Notes: generated from the sequence alone by a model not told the origin. A stretch of DNA of 64,000 nucleotides from Haloarcula sp. DT43 (GCF_037078405.1 NZ_JAYMGZ010000001.1:806001-870000); one strand, 5' to 3'; positions 51,271 through 59,676 are shown, counted from the stretch's first letter. A program made the numbers and translations.

Positions 51271-52248
51271 ATGAGTTTAAAGTCTCAAGTGTTCCTTGCG
51301 AACACCCCTGAATATGGAGTATCGCCTGTCGTAGGAGTCATTCTGATGGTTGCCGTGACAGTCGTTATAAGTGCCATCATCGGTGCATTCGTCTTCGACT
51401 TAGGAGACAGCGTTAGCGATTCGTCGGCGTCTTCTAACCTCGGTGTTCGAATCAGCGAGAATGCCGGAGATGTTGAAGTCCTCGTAACCACGGGGACAAC
51501 TGACCGGCTCGACCTCCTCGTCGATTCGACTGTTGAAGACTCGAAGAACGACGTATCGCCGGGAGACACGCTTATGGCCTCGGGCGTTGCCACCGATGCA
51601 AAGCTGACTGTGCGTGCGCTGAACGACGGAAAGCAGACAGTTGTCGCCAGCGAGACTGTTCAGGACGGTACTAGCAGTAGTATTTCGTCGAATACTCTCG
51701 TCGTCGCCAAAGACGGCTCGGAAGATTACACGTCCATCGACCATGCTGTCAGTAATTCATCCGATGATGATGCCATCATTCTGACAGGGGACACATATTC
51801 TCCTGACGACGTTCTTATCGAGAACAACGTAACAATTCGTGCCGAAGACGGTGCTAACGTCGTCCTCGATGGGTCCTCGTTCGGGAGTGGGTCTCAGGCG
51901 TTCGAAATCGGCCCGTACTCGAACGTGGTCATCGACGACCTCACGATTCAGTACTACGACACGGCCATCAAAGCCGATTATACTGAAGGTACGTGGACGG
52001 TCAAGAACGCTACGTTGACCGACAACGGCTACGGTGTTCAAGCACCGTACACGTCTGGTGCATGGGCAGTCAAGAACTCGACCATTATGAACAACGCCAA
52101 TTACGGAATTGACGCATATATGGCGAGTACGCAAGGTGATGCGACCGAGAACTGGTGGGGTGACACCAACCCAGACGACCAAGTGAACGGAAACGTCTCC
52201 ACTTCGCCGTACTGTGACGACTCGTCGTGCAGTTCGACCAGCCCGTAA
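51271..52248 (+). CDS. pilin N-terminus fused to a parallel beta-helix domain
   Basis: A 325-aa surface protein. Residues about 16-45 (YGVSPVVGVILMVAVTVV and on) are the hydrophobic N-terminal domain of archaeal type IV pilins. Residues about 145-305 form a right-handed parallel beta-helix, with repeated strands such as NNVTIRAEDGANVVLDG and a late ENWWGD motif typical of NosD-like and pectate-lyase-like beta-helices. The Lys/Arg usually before the prepilin cleavage site is absent. The protein may polymerise or be anchored with the beta-helix displayed outside, as an adhesin, glycan-binding or viral spike-like structure. Confidence 0.75.
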   Translation: MSLKSQVFLANTPEYGVSPVVGVILMVAVTVVISAIIGAFVFDLGDSVSDSSASSNLGVRISENAGDVEVLVTTGTTDRLDLLVDSTVEDSKNDVSPGDTLMASGVATDAKLTVRALNDGKQTVVASETVQDGTSSSISSNTLVVAKDGSEDYTSIDHAVSNSSDDDAIILTGDTYSPDDVLIENNVTIRAEDGANVVLDGSSFGSGSQAFEIGPYSNVVIDDLTIQYYDTAIKADYTEGTWTVKNATLTDNGYGVQAPYTSGAWAVKNSTIMNNANYGIDAYMASTQGDATENWWGDTNPDDQVNGNVSTSPYCDDSSCSSTSP

Positions 52249-52405
52249 TCGGAAACTCCGGTAAAGCGATAATCCCTGTTCCACGAACCTTATCAAGATT
52301 ATCGGAACGTCTTGGTAGGATATGTTGATAAGGTCGCCTCAGTCAGTCGATTTCCTCTGTCTTGTTGCGTAAACGTATCGAATTCCCTTAAGTATCATCG
52401 GAGAT

Positions 52406-52426
52406 ACACTAATGCGTACATAATTC
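52406..52426 (+). promoter_or_regulatory. shared 21-bp element motif, copy 3
   Basis: ACACTAATGCGTACATAATTC, 16 bases before the ATG at 52,443. Its presence supports translation starting at 52,443, even though that frame is broken further on. Confidence 0.6.
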
Positions 52427-52442
52427 CCATCAATAATTATAT

Positions 52443-53800
52443 ATGAGTGACGAACTCCGACCTCGCCCAGAACAGGGAAGGATGACGGAGAACAGAACAA
52501 CCGAGGCCGTCGTCTCGGTCTCATCATAGGAGCAATCGTACTGCTGTTGCTCGTGGCGATGGTTGGAGGAGGAGGAATTCCGTTTGGAGATTCGTCCTCA
52601 GATGTGGTCGTCGAGGAGCAAACGACTCCTGACGAGCCGTGCGGGATGGACCCGTGTGGTGAGGATGATGAACAGGAGTACAACGTCTCGACTCCCACAG
52701 AGAACAACTCCACCAACGATAGCGTCTCAGGCTCGGAGAACTCTGATATATCTGAGCCGGATGAAGAGCCTGCTGTATCTAAGCCGACCGCAGAGCCGTC
52801 CATCAGTTTCAGCGACGGACGAGTCATCAACGTTGACCAAGATACGGCATACGACGATATTCAGCCTGCTGTGAACGATGCGAATCCCGGTGACACACTC
52901 CGAGCGGATACTGGGACGTACGAAGGTCAGCACGAATACGAAGGATACGGAGCAGTCGCCATCATCAACAAGAGCATCACTCTCATCGCAGAGGACGGCG
53001 CTGTTCTCAAAGGGACGGGGACACAGTACTGGGCGAATAATCCGACCTCTGCTGGCTTCGTTGTCACCGCAGACGACGTGACCATCCGAGGATTCGATGG
53101 GACGAACCACAATACGGGCATCGCCCTCTATGACTCGGACAATACCGTCATCGAGGCAACCTCGTTCGACAACGGTAATATCTGGGCCACGGGCTCGGAT
53201 GGGGCTTCTTTCATCGGCAACGATGTGACGAGGTTGAGTTTCTGTCGCTCGTCCGATGTTACTGTGCGAGGTAATACCGTCGAGAATCAGTTGGCCGTCA
53301 ACAACGGTGCAGACGGGGCTTACGTCGTACAGAATGACATCGGATGGCTGTTCGTCGGCAACGGGGCGAACGTCGAAGTCGATGAGAACTCGATAACCCG
53401 AGTGCAGGTTCAGAAAGCCACCCTTGACGCCCACGATAACACCATCACAGGGAGCAACGAGTACGGCGTCGAGATTATGCACTCGACCGCTACGCTCACG
53501 AATAACGTCATTACAGGGAACAACGGGGGCGTCATGGTGACGATGCTGAACGACAACTTCCCGACCTCGGACGTGACCCTCCGCTACAACCAACTCTATG
53601 ACAACAACGTCCAGTCGAGCGTCAACCTCGGGGACGTGGCATTAGACGATGGGCGAACGACAATCGACGCCCGGCAGAACTACTGGGGGCAATCCGGCGG
53701 GCCGAACAACTACCAGCTTAAGCGGGCGACGCACTCGTACCCAGAGAAAATCGACGTGTCGGACCACTGTACCAAACAGGGGTGTTCCGATAAGAAGTAA
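52443..53800 (+). pseudogene. membrane-anchored parallel beta-helix protein with a frame break near its start
   Basis: From the ATG at 52,443 the frame reads MSDELRPRPEQG and then runs to a stop at 52,529. In a shifted frame the sequence continues KDDGEQNNRGRRLGLIIGAI into a TM helix and a roughly 410-residue protein ending at 53,800. Adding one A in the AA at about 52,478 restores a single frame of some 450 residues: a short cytoplasmic tail, one TM helix, an acidic Ser/Glu/Pro linker, and a beta-helix (about 130-420) ending with a YWGQSGGPNN motif. No ATG or GTG precedes the TM helix in the second frame. Either a sequencing slip, a true mutation, or recoding. Confidence 0.7.
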
Positions 53801-53869
53801 CGCTTCTTGAAGCACAAGAAATAGAATATAGTTTCGTATAGACATCATACGCTTATCTGGAATCTTATA

Positions 53870-53881
53870 TTATACGTACAA
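53870..53881 (+). promoter_or_regulatory. partial copy of the shared motif
   Basis: TTATACGTACAA matches the core TTATGCGTACAA of the shared motif at 11 of 12 positions. It lies 37 bases before the ATG at 53,919, further away than in the other copies, so its relevance is less certain. Confidence 0.35.
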
Positions 53882-53918
53882 CCAAGCTACCCACAGACTT
53901 AAGCAAACAAATATCGTA

Positions 53919-54218
53919 ATGTCATTTATGAATCAATTCGTTAACTCTGATGCAGAGTCCCGGTTCGATGAATTCGAGCCGGATAACCTACTCCTGTCGG
54001 AACTGCATTACGAGGTCCTCAAGCTCTGGGCAACCACGGGCCTCTCGCACGAAGAGATAGCCAACCAACTCGACGCATCCGAAGATACCGTCCACAAGTA
54101 CCTCACTCGCCGGTATTCAAAGTATGAGGACGCCCGAGAGAAGGCCGAGAAAGCCGAGCGGACCGCAGAATTCCTGCTCATCATCGACCCGAATATCCCC
54201 GACCACCTCGACGACTGA
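53919..54218 (+). CDS. small HTH protein
   Basis: A 99-aa protein. The region HYEVLKLWATTGLSHEEIANQL and DASEDTVHKYLTRRYSKY (residues about 30-70) has a sigma-region-4/LuxR-like helix-turn-helix. A Lys/Glu-rich helix follows. It may be one of the local regulators of the surface module. No known homologue is named. Confidence 0.65.
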   Translation: MSFMNQFVNSDAESRFDEFEPDNLLLSELHYEVLKLWATTGLSHEEIANQLDASEDTVHKYLTRRYSKYEDAREKAEKAERTAEFLLIIDPNIPDHLDD

Positions 54219-54301
54219 TTCTCTCTTCTCTCCAGACCTACTTCTGAGGGAGTCGTACTGCCCGGCGAACTGCTTTGCACTCTCACTTCGCATCAATTAA
54301 T

Positions 54302-54694
54302 ATGCAAGACTCTTCCCCAGTAACACTCCTCCACGAGTTCGAGGCTCCTGAGTCCGGCTACATCGCTCTTGATACGTTCAAACCTATCCACGTCTCCCGA
54401 GACGATGCCCCAGCAATTCGTCTTGACGGGCGAGGTCTTCACACAGATGATGTGTTCATCATCTCGATGTACAAGGAAACGGAGACTGTCACTCGGGAGA
54501 TGCTTGCCCGCTTGGATGTCGAACCGCACAAAGAACAGACGGGGCAAGATATGGACGGTGAGGAGGCGACTGTCTTCTGGGTTCGAGCCGATTACGACGA
54601 CCTCGTGCCCCCGCTTGTTGAGACCGGACTTACGGTCGGTGTTCACGTGGACTTGCTTCGATTACTCGCCTCGCAGGAAGCGACGTTTCTCTGA
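54302..54694 (+). CDS. small acidic protein, first of a paralogous pair
   Basis: A 130-aa protein with beta-rich pattern and acidic surface. Its C-terminal block (ATVFWVRADYDDLVPPLVETGLTVGV) is similar in layout to that of the next gene (TSYWVQDDLDSIVAGLKPVG), which indicates tandem duplication and divergence. I used the ATG at 54,302; a longer in-frame start exists at 54,275. Function unknown. Confidence 0.6.
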   Translation: MQDSSPVTLLHEFEAPESGYIALDTFKPIHVSRDDAPAIRLDGRGLHTDDVFIISMYKETETVTREMLARLDVEPHKEQTGQDMDGEEATVFWVRADYDDLVPPLVETGLTVGVHVDLLRLLASQEATFL

Positions 54695-54702
54695 GTGAGC
54701 GA

Positions 54703-54723
54703 GTACCTTTGTGGACAAACATC
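54703..54723 (+). promoter_or_regulatory. degenerate copy of the shared motif
   Basis: GTACCTTTGTGGACAAACATC keeps CTT, GG-ACAAAC and the terminal TC of the 21-bp motif and lies 12 bases before the ATG at 54,736, the same distance as copy 1. Treated as a weak match. Confidence 0.35.
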
Positions 54724-54735
54724 GTACTCATTAGT

Positions 54736-55062
54736 ATGTCTTCACGTGCTTACCAAGGGGTCACTGTCTCGACCATTCGGAGTGACTACCTCGTGCTTGT
54801 GTCCCTCGGGGGAAGTCTCGTTGGCGAGAGCCGTCCGTCCATCCGAATTGAAGGAGTAACTGAAGATGGGGTGTACTGCGTCGTTGCTGTTGAATGCGAT
54901 GTCTCCGAGTACTTCGCTGTAGAGCCTGAAGCATCGGGCGCAGGTAAAGACGGGGACTGCAGACAAGTGACCAGTTACTGGGTGCAGGATGACCTCGACT
55001 CCATCGTCGCTGGTCTAAAACCGGTGGGCGAACCAATTGGAATCCGTCTGGGCGTAGTATAG
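54736..55062 (+). CDS. small acidic protein, second of a paralogous pair
   Basis: A 108-aa protein with two hydrophobic strands near the start (YLVLVSLGGSLVG) and a C-terminal block resembling the preceding gene. The ATG at 54,736 is preferred over an in-frame start at 54,709 because a degenerate shared promoter motif ends 12 bases upstream. Function unknown. Confidence 0.6.
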   Translation: MSSRAYQGVTVSTIRSDYLVLVSLGGSLVGESRPSIRIEGVTEDGVYCVVAVECDVSEYFAVEPEASGAGKDGDCRQVTSYWVQDDLDSIVAGLKPVGEPIGIRLGVV

Positions 55063-55247
55063 TGAGGGGCGACTCATGAGAACGGTCTCCGAGGGCGAAG
55101 GAATCGCCGGTCGGAGGGGCAGGTCGCTGGCTCTGGTCGAGCTGTGGAAGGCTTACTTGTCCTGCAAGTACAGATACGCAACGCAGTACTATTATTCACC
55201 TGTCATAACCGAAAAACCGTCCATTCAATCCGAATGTAATGGTCCGG

Positions 55248-55254
55248 TATATAC
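55248..55254 (+). promoter_or_regulatory. TATA box of the restriction endonuclease gene
   Basis: TATATAC is centred 25 bases before the ATG at 55,276, flanked by GGTCCG and CGGTCCG as imperfect repeats. The spacing predicts a leaderless mRNA. Confidence 0.5.
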
Positions 55255-55275
55255 ACGGTCCGTCATCATGCCATT

Positions 55276-56184
55276 ATGCCGATTCGCCAACACCGTCCGC
55301 CCACGGACGAGTTCGTTGAAGAATTTCAGGATACTATTGTGCCGTCTGCGATTCCTTCGGATGAGTTCATCAATTGGGACGGAATCGAATCTGACATCGA
55401 GAATTACGAGGCTCAGATTGAAGCTATCCTTGACTTAGAGGATGTTTCTGAGTCTGAGTTCGTTGAGGGCCTCACTGATGCCCTGATGGATGCTGATGAT
55501 ACTCGGAAATGGATTGATTTCTATTTCGAGCTATTGGGGGAGCGGGGAAACAAATACTCCGCATACGAAGGGGTCTGGAAGTTCTACGATGTCCAGCGGG
55601 CGATTGATAGGGGAGACCGGGAGTCGGCTCGGAGTCTGGCCGACATCCTGCAGGAAATTGGCCTACAGTACGTTGTGGACGAGGCTGATGTCAGGGACCA
55701 CTATCGTGGGATGCTCGTAGGGATGGAGTCACACGCTCGGAAGAATAGGCAGGGCTTCTGCTTCGAGAATTTGGTCGAGGAACGGGTTGAGCATATTGCG
55801 AACCAACTTCGAGAGAATGGTCACTCGGTCGAAACGGATGATGAGTACACGACAGAGTATAACGACGAATCGGGCCAGAAGAAGACCGTAGATTTTGCTA
55901 TGTTCGAGGATGGCGAGCTTAGCCTTGTCGTTGAGGCCAACGCCTACAAGGTCGGTGGGTCGAAGCCCTCGGAGATTCGCCGGTCGTACAACCATGTCGC
56001 TCAACGGATGCGAAACGACGACATCGCCTTTGTCTGGATTACGGATGGGCAGGGTTGGGAAAAATCACTCGCAAACGTGTTGCGGCAGAGTTACGATGAT
56101 ATTGTAGACCTTTACAATCTGGAGCAGGCAGAAACTCACCTGCCCCGTGATGTGGTGAATTTCTTCGAAACCGGCGAAGTCTAA
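55276..56184 (+). CDS. type II restriction endonuclease, DpnII/MboI-like
   Basis: A 302-aa nuclease. The run GMESHARKNRQGFCFENLVEE (residues about 149-168) matches the conserved SNARKNRGG-type motif of the DpnII/MboI family, which cuts at GATC. A PD-(D/E)xK-like core follows: VDFAMF (Asp-206), then LSLVVEANAYK (Glu-220, Lys-225) and FVWITDGQGW. It converges with the modification genes on the other strand, abutting paralogue A. An amino-methyltransferase of the Dam type lies 0.7 kb away, completing the system. The recognition sequence is inferred from family and from the absence of GATC in the element. Confidence 0.8.
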   Translation: MPIRQHRPPTDEFVEEFQDTIVPSAIPSDEFINWDGIESDIENYEAQIEAILDLEDVSESEFVEGLTDALMDADDTRKWIDFYFELLGERGNKYSAYEGVWKFYDVQRAIDRGDRESARSLADILQEIGLQYVVDEADVRDHYRGMLVGMESHARKNRQGFCFENLVEERVEHIANQLRENGHSVETDDEYTTEYNDESGQKKTVDFAMFEDGELSLVVEANAYKVGGSKPSEIRRSYNHVAQRMRNDDIAFVWITDGQGWEKSLANVLRQSYDDIVDLYNLEQAETHLPRDVVNFFETGEV

Positions 56185-56835
56185 CTACTGATTTGGTATG
56201 GCCAGTGGGGTTTCGTGAATCGCACCGATGTCCTGCAGTTCCAAGCTAAGGTCCTCAAGTGGGACACCAGCACACAATTCTTCGACAAGTTCAATAGTCA
56301 TATTGCGGCCAGTATAATTCCAGTAGCGGATGTCCTGCTCGATGAACAACCAAGGGAGGGGTTTCAGTAGAGCCTCAGGAGTCCGCCCGACGGAGAAGTC
56401 AAGCTCCGAGTCGTATTCATCGAGAACGGCATGTGGGGAGGCTCCCTTGTGGATGTCGTTTACTGCTTGGCAAATTGCTTCGAACGCTGTTTCGCTATCG
56501 TGTTCACGTTTCCAGTACAGGTCGGAGTAGATTTCTTGGTGTGATGGAGCGGGGTTCGCACTCTCCTCCCAGCCCTCAACACAGACTTTGAAATCGTATC
56601 CTTTGTTGAGCCACGCAGGGCGGATGAGGAAGACGGGTGTGCCGTCCTCCAGTTCGTCTACGACGTAGCTAATGTACTGCTCGTTACGATGTTCGTTTAG
56701 CGAAAAGGTCAGCACTACCCCAACCCGGAGCTTGTTGAGCGGGTCGTCCCAGTCCACTTGTGAGAGCATCGCATCGACCTCGGGCGGATAGTCATCAAAG
56801 CCCAATACGTCCAGTTCTCTGACTATTTCGACCAC
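56185..56835 (-). CDS. R-M-associated protein A, unknown family
   Basis: A 216-aa acidic protein starting with GTG at 56,835, 58 bases downstream of the methyltransferase and probably in its operon. Residues 101-109 read EIYSDLYWK; the following 80 residues (AVNDIHKGA, FSVGRTPEALL, YWNYTGRNM) align with the protein encoded at 58,175-59,080. The N-terminal half has beta-strands and may be a binding domain. It belongs to no family I know. It may modulate restriction or modification. Confidence 0.65.
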   Translation of the reverse strand: MVEIVRELDVLGFDDYPPEVDAMLSQVDWDDPLNKLRVGVVLTFSLNEHRNEQYISYVVDELEDGTPVFLIRPAWLNKGYDFKVCVEGWEESANPAPSHQEIYSDLYWKREHDSETAFEAICQAVNDIHKGASPHAVLDEYDSELDFSVGRTPEALLKPLPWLFIEQDIRYWNYTGRNMTIELVEELCAGVPLEDLSLELQDIGAIHETPLAIPNQ

Positions 56836-56893
56836 ATCTGTCGCTCACCGGGACTAAAAATAACTATCCGTTACAGATGACTTGAACGGTATC

Positions 56894-57817
56894 TTACTCG
56901 AAGTTCCCGAGAGATACTTGTCCCCGTGACCCTCGCTCGCTTTCGGGGATGTTAGTGGCGATGATTTCGTCTACCTCATCTCGATTGTCGGCGTCACTAT
57001 TGATTGCACGAGTGGCCCCTTCCACCTCAACGTGGAAGCCTGCTTCATCGTACATCTCGTACATCACACCGCTATTGCTGAGGATTACGTAGACGCCTCG
57101 TTCATTCAGTTCTTGTGCGGTTTCCAGCAGTCGTTTCTGGTCCTCTTTCCCGAATCCCTCTGCAGAGTAGTCGTTGAAGTATGCCGTTGGACTCATCGGT
57201 TCGTAGGGCGGGTCGAAATACACGAGGTCGCCAGCTTCGGCCTCATCGAGGATGTAATCGAAGTCGTCGTTGAATATCGTGGTTTCCTCCAGCACTTGGC
57301 TCGCCTTTCGAATCTCGCTTTCTCGAACCCAATCTGGGTTGCTGTACCGCCCGATGGGGACGTTGAATCCACCGCTACTGTTCTCACGATATAGCCCGTT
57401 GTAGCACGTGCGGTTCAGGTACAGTAACAGAGCGGCCTCCTCCAATTTGTCGAATTCTTCATCATGTGGGCGGCGATTGAAAAGTTCTCGTTGCTGGTAG
57501 TAGTACTCATCAATATCCCGCCCCTTCCGGTTGCTTTCCGAGAATTCCCTTTCGGGGTCTGGGTCGTCTTCGGGGTGCTGAAACTCCCGGCACTTTTTGA
57601 TGAGTTCTTCGGGTCGGTCCCGCACCTGCTCGTAGAAATTCACCAGCCGAGAGTTCGTATCGTTAATAGTGCCGTTCTCTGGTTCGATGTCGAAGAAGAG
57701 TGCTCCTCCGCCAAAGAATGGCTCATGGAAGTGTTGATAGGACTCGGGGAACCGTTGATACAACTCATCTAACAACTGTCTCTTCCCGCCAGCCCACTTC
57801 AGAATCGGTGAGACCAT
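56894..57817 (-). CDS. DNA adenine methyltransferase, Dam/DpnM (D12) class
   Basis: A 307-aa N6-adenine methyltransferase. Motif X/I KWAGGKRQLL (residues 7-16) and FFGGGALFF (34-42) bind S-adenosylmethionine and DPPYEP (202-207) is the catalytic motif; the target-recognition region lies between. Family members methylate GATC. It protects DNA from the DpnII-like nuclease. It is divergent from a small HTH gene, and a 22-bp perfect palindrome sits in between. Confidence 0.9.
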   Translation of the reverse strand: MVSPILKWAGGKRQLLDELYQRFPESYQHFHEPFFGGGALFFDIEPENGTINDTNSRLVNFYEQVRDRPEELIKKCREFQHPEDDPDPEREFSESNRKGRDIDEYYYQQRELFNRRPHDEEFDKLEEAALLLYLNRTCYNGLYRENSSGGFNVPIGRYSNPDWVRESEIRKASQVLEETTIFNDDFDYILDEAEAGDLVYFDPPYEPMSPTAYFNDYSAEGFGKEDQKRLLETAQELNERGVYVILSNSGVMYEMYDEAGFHVEVEGATRAINSDADNRDEVDEIIATNIPESERGSRGQVSLGNFE

Positions 57818-57858
57818 TTATCGTTAGCAGTGTCTATTGGCTTTGGGGTTAAATCTAT

Positions 57859-57880
57859 CCGTTCAATATGTATTGAACGG
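57859..57880. promoter_or_regulatory. 22-bp perfect palindrome, putative R-M control operator
   Basis: CCGTTCAATA-TG-TATTGAACGG has ten-base arms with no mismatch. It lies 42 bases from the methyltransferase start and 39 bases from the HTH gene start in the divergent intergenic region, the classical place for a control (C) protein operator of an R-M system. The HTH protein is the obvious candidate to bind it. Confidence 0.65.
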
Positions 57881-57918
57881 TTGCTTTCCCTGTACGCTTA
57901 AGCGACATCAAGATTGAC

Positions 57919-58155
57919 GTGAATGCAACAGTGGTACAGGACAGAGACGAGGATTCGGGCAAGTTCACCGAGCAGTATCCCGAAGAGGCATTTCTGGAGG
58001 CCGTGGAACAACTTAAGACTGCGACGACGACCGAGATAGCGGAGGAAGTCGGTTGCTCCTATGATTTAGCCTACAGGCGGCTCAATACACTCGTAGACGA
58101 AGGGGAAGTCCAACGCAAGGAAATCGGCCCCTCATTCGTCTGGTCATCTGCATAA
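57919..58155 (+). CDS. small HTH protein, candidate R-M controller
   Basis: A 78-aa winged-helix protein (FLEAVEQLKTATTTEIAEEVGCSYDLAYRRLNTL, residues about 25-58, plus a short wing). Similar mini regulators are widespread in haloarchaea. Here it is divergent from the methyltransferase across a perfect palindrome, so it may time expression of the modification and restriction genes, as C proteins do in bacteria. That role is inferred from layout. Confidence 0.7.
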   Translation: MNATVVQDRDEDSGKFTEQYPEEAFLEAVEQLKTATTTEIAEEVGCSYDLAYRRLNTLVDEGEVQRKEIGPSFVWSSA

Positions 58156-58174
58156 GTGCCGACGACGGTTACCC

Positions 58175-59080
58175 CTATTGGATTGCGAATTTCGACTGAG
58201 TAATCGCCTCGACAGGGAGTAGCTCGCCCCGGTCATCGGGGTCGAAACCCTTCACGTCGTCATCAGTGATGATATTGAGGTACTCGGGGTAGTCGTGGAT
58301 ATTGACGGTATCGGGAAATGCAGATTCTGTCTGCGTGAACTCCGAGGTGCCAATATCGCAAATCCGGTTGATGACCGTGCGAGACATCCCTCGACCTTGG
58401 TACTTTGCGTAGTTGAAATCCTCTTGGATGGCAATCCAGAAGATGGAATGGAGAAGTACCTCGGGGGAATTACCCACGTTGAATTCGTTTAGATAGCCAT
58501 CCTTCTGAAGCACATCGGCTGGGTATTCACCTTCGTAGACCTCGTTCACTGCGTGCTTCATTTCCGACGCCAATCGCTGATTCCCTAGTTCAACTTTCGC
58601 TTCCTTAGTCTTCCAGTACAGGTCGGAGAAAATCTCGGCGTGACGTGGTGTTTGGCCGCCCCGAGTGTTAACCCAACTTTCTACGTTTACTGCGTAGTCA
58701 AGTTCGAACGGTCCCAAGTAGTGCCAGTCCTCGATGGACTTCTTGCCGGGGAATTCGAGATATATCCTGTCGCCAGTCGATAACTCCCCGACGTTGAGAC
58801 GAAAGCTCTTGACCAAGCTACGGTTTAGGACCGTCATCTGGTGCGACTTGCGTATCCTGAGAAGAGTCGCCAAGCAACCGAGCAATTGCCTCCTTCCCTG
58901 CTCGTGTTGCAGGTTGTTCGCCCTTCGTAGCACGTCTTCACCCTTCGCTTCAAGGAGGCTATCGAATTCGGACCGAAGAACATCGGTTGGGTCACCATCT
59001 TCCGCCCGCTTCAGTAGAGATTGAACGTCGTCGGGAAACTGCCCATATGAAAGTGAGTCGTATTTCTGCTGATAACCCAT
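58175..59080 (-). CDS. R-M-associated protein B, paralogue of A
   Basis: A 301-aa protein. Residues about 149-157 (EIFSDLYWK) and the next 90 residues (AVNEVYEGEYPADVL, FNVGNSPEVLL, YAKYQGRGM) match protein A. The N-terminal half differs in length. I used the ATG at 59,080 because a TATAG-type box at about 59,107-59,113 (minus strand) stands about 30 bases upstream; an in-frame start at 59,101 would be too close to it. Function unknown. Confidence 0.65.
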   Translation of the reverse strand: MGYQQKYDSLSYGQFPDDVQSLLKRAEDGDPTDVLRSEFDSLLEAKGEDVLRRANNLQHEQGRRQLLGCLATLLRIRKSHQMTVLNRSLVKSFRLNVGELSTGDRIYLEFPGKKSIEDWHYLGPFELDYAVNVESWVNTRGGQTPRHAEIFSDLYWKTKEAKVELGNQRLASEMKHAVNEVYEGEYPADVLQKDGYLNEFNVGNSPEVLLHSIFWIAIQEDFNYAKYQGRGMSRTVINRICDIGTSEFTQTESAFPDTVNIHDYPEYLNIITDDDVKGFDPDDRGELLPVEAITQSKFAIQ

Positions 59081-59195
59081 CGTCCCAGTGTATCCGAACA
59101 AATCACTATAAGTCCTTGCTACATATTTAACCGAGAATCCATTCTGTTGTGTGGACGAGGATTGTACCTGTGAGGAACACAGGTACTACGATTGG

Positions 59196-59651
59196 CTATT
59201 CACCGAGAGAGGACGGCACCCATCTGACCTCTCCGTCGAAATTCGTCTCCCGGGTCAATTTGACTCCGATTTGGTCTGCCGCCTCCTTTGACACTTCGAG
59301 CGTCACCGTCGCTTTGTTCATTTGCGTTGGTCCTTCCTCGAACTCCTCCTCATCGGTGGTGTATTTGACATCGACGAAGGGCCCGAGATTCTCCCGATTG
59401 AATACCGACGCTCGGCTCGCACCCACCTTCGAGAACGTGCGTTCTTCCCCAGCTATTATCGTCACCGTGCGTGAGACTCCACCCTTTCCTCCGTCGCTGA
59501 AGTATCCGACCCATCCATCCTGCTCAGCGTACCAGTACTTTCCCTCGTTATTGAATCGCATTTCGCTGATGGCTGGTGGTTCCGAATCCACCAAGAGTGC
59601 GAGCTTAGGATTCCCAACGAATGTGTATATTTTGGCATCTCGGATGTTCAT
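59196..59651 (-). CDS. hypothetical protein
   Basis: A 151-aa mostly beta protein (AKIYTFVGNPKLALLVDSEPP, TVTLEVSKEAADQIGVKL). No Cys or catalytic motif. It is the last of four small minus-strand genes (60,413 to 59,196) separated by 25 bases or less. Function unknown. Confidence 0.55.
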   Translation of the reverse strand: MNIRDAKIYTFVGNPKLALLVDSEPPAISEMRFNNEGKYWYAEQDGWVGYFSDGGKGGVSRTVTIIAGEERTFSKVGASRASVFNRENLGPFVDVKYTTDEEEFEEGPTQMNKATVTLEVSKEAADQIGVKLTRETNFDGEVRWVPSSLGE

Positions 59652-59676
59652 ACTCCTCTTTGCTCAGGAGAGTAAT

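Noticed and set aside
56894-57817. Solitary (orphan) Dam methyltransferase
   Set aside because: A DpnII-like nuclease gene lies 0.7 kb away in convergent orientation, so a complete R-M system is the better reading.
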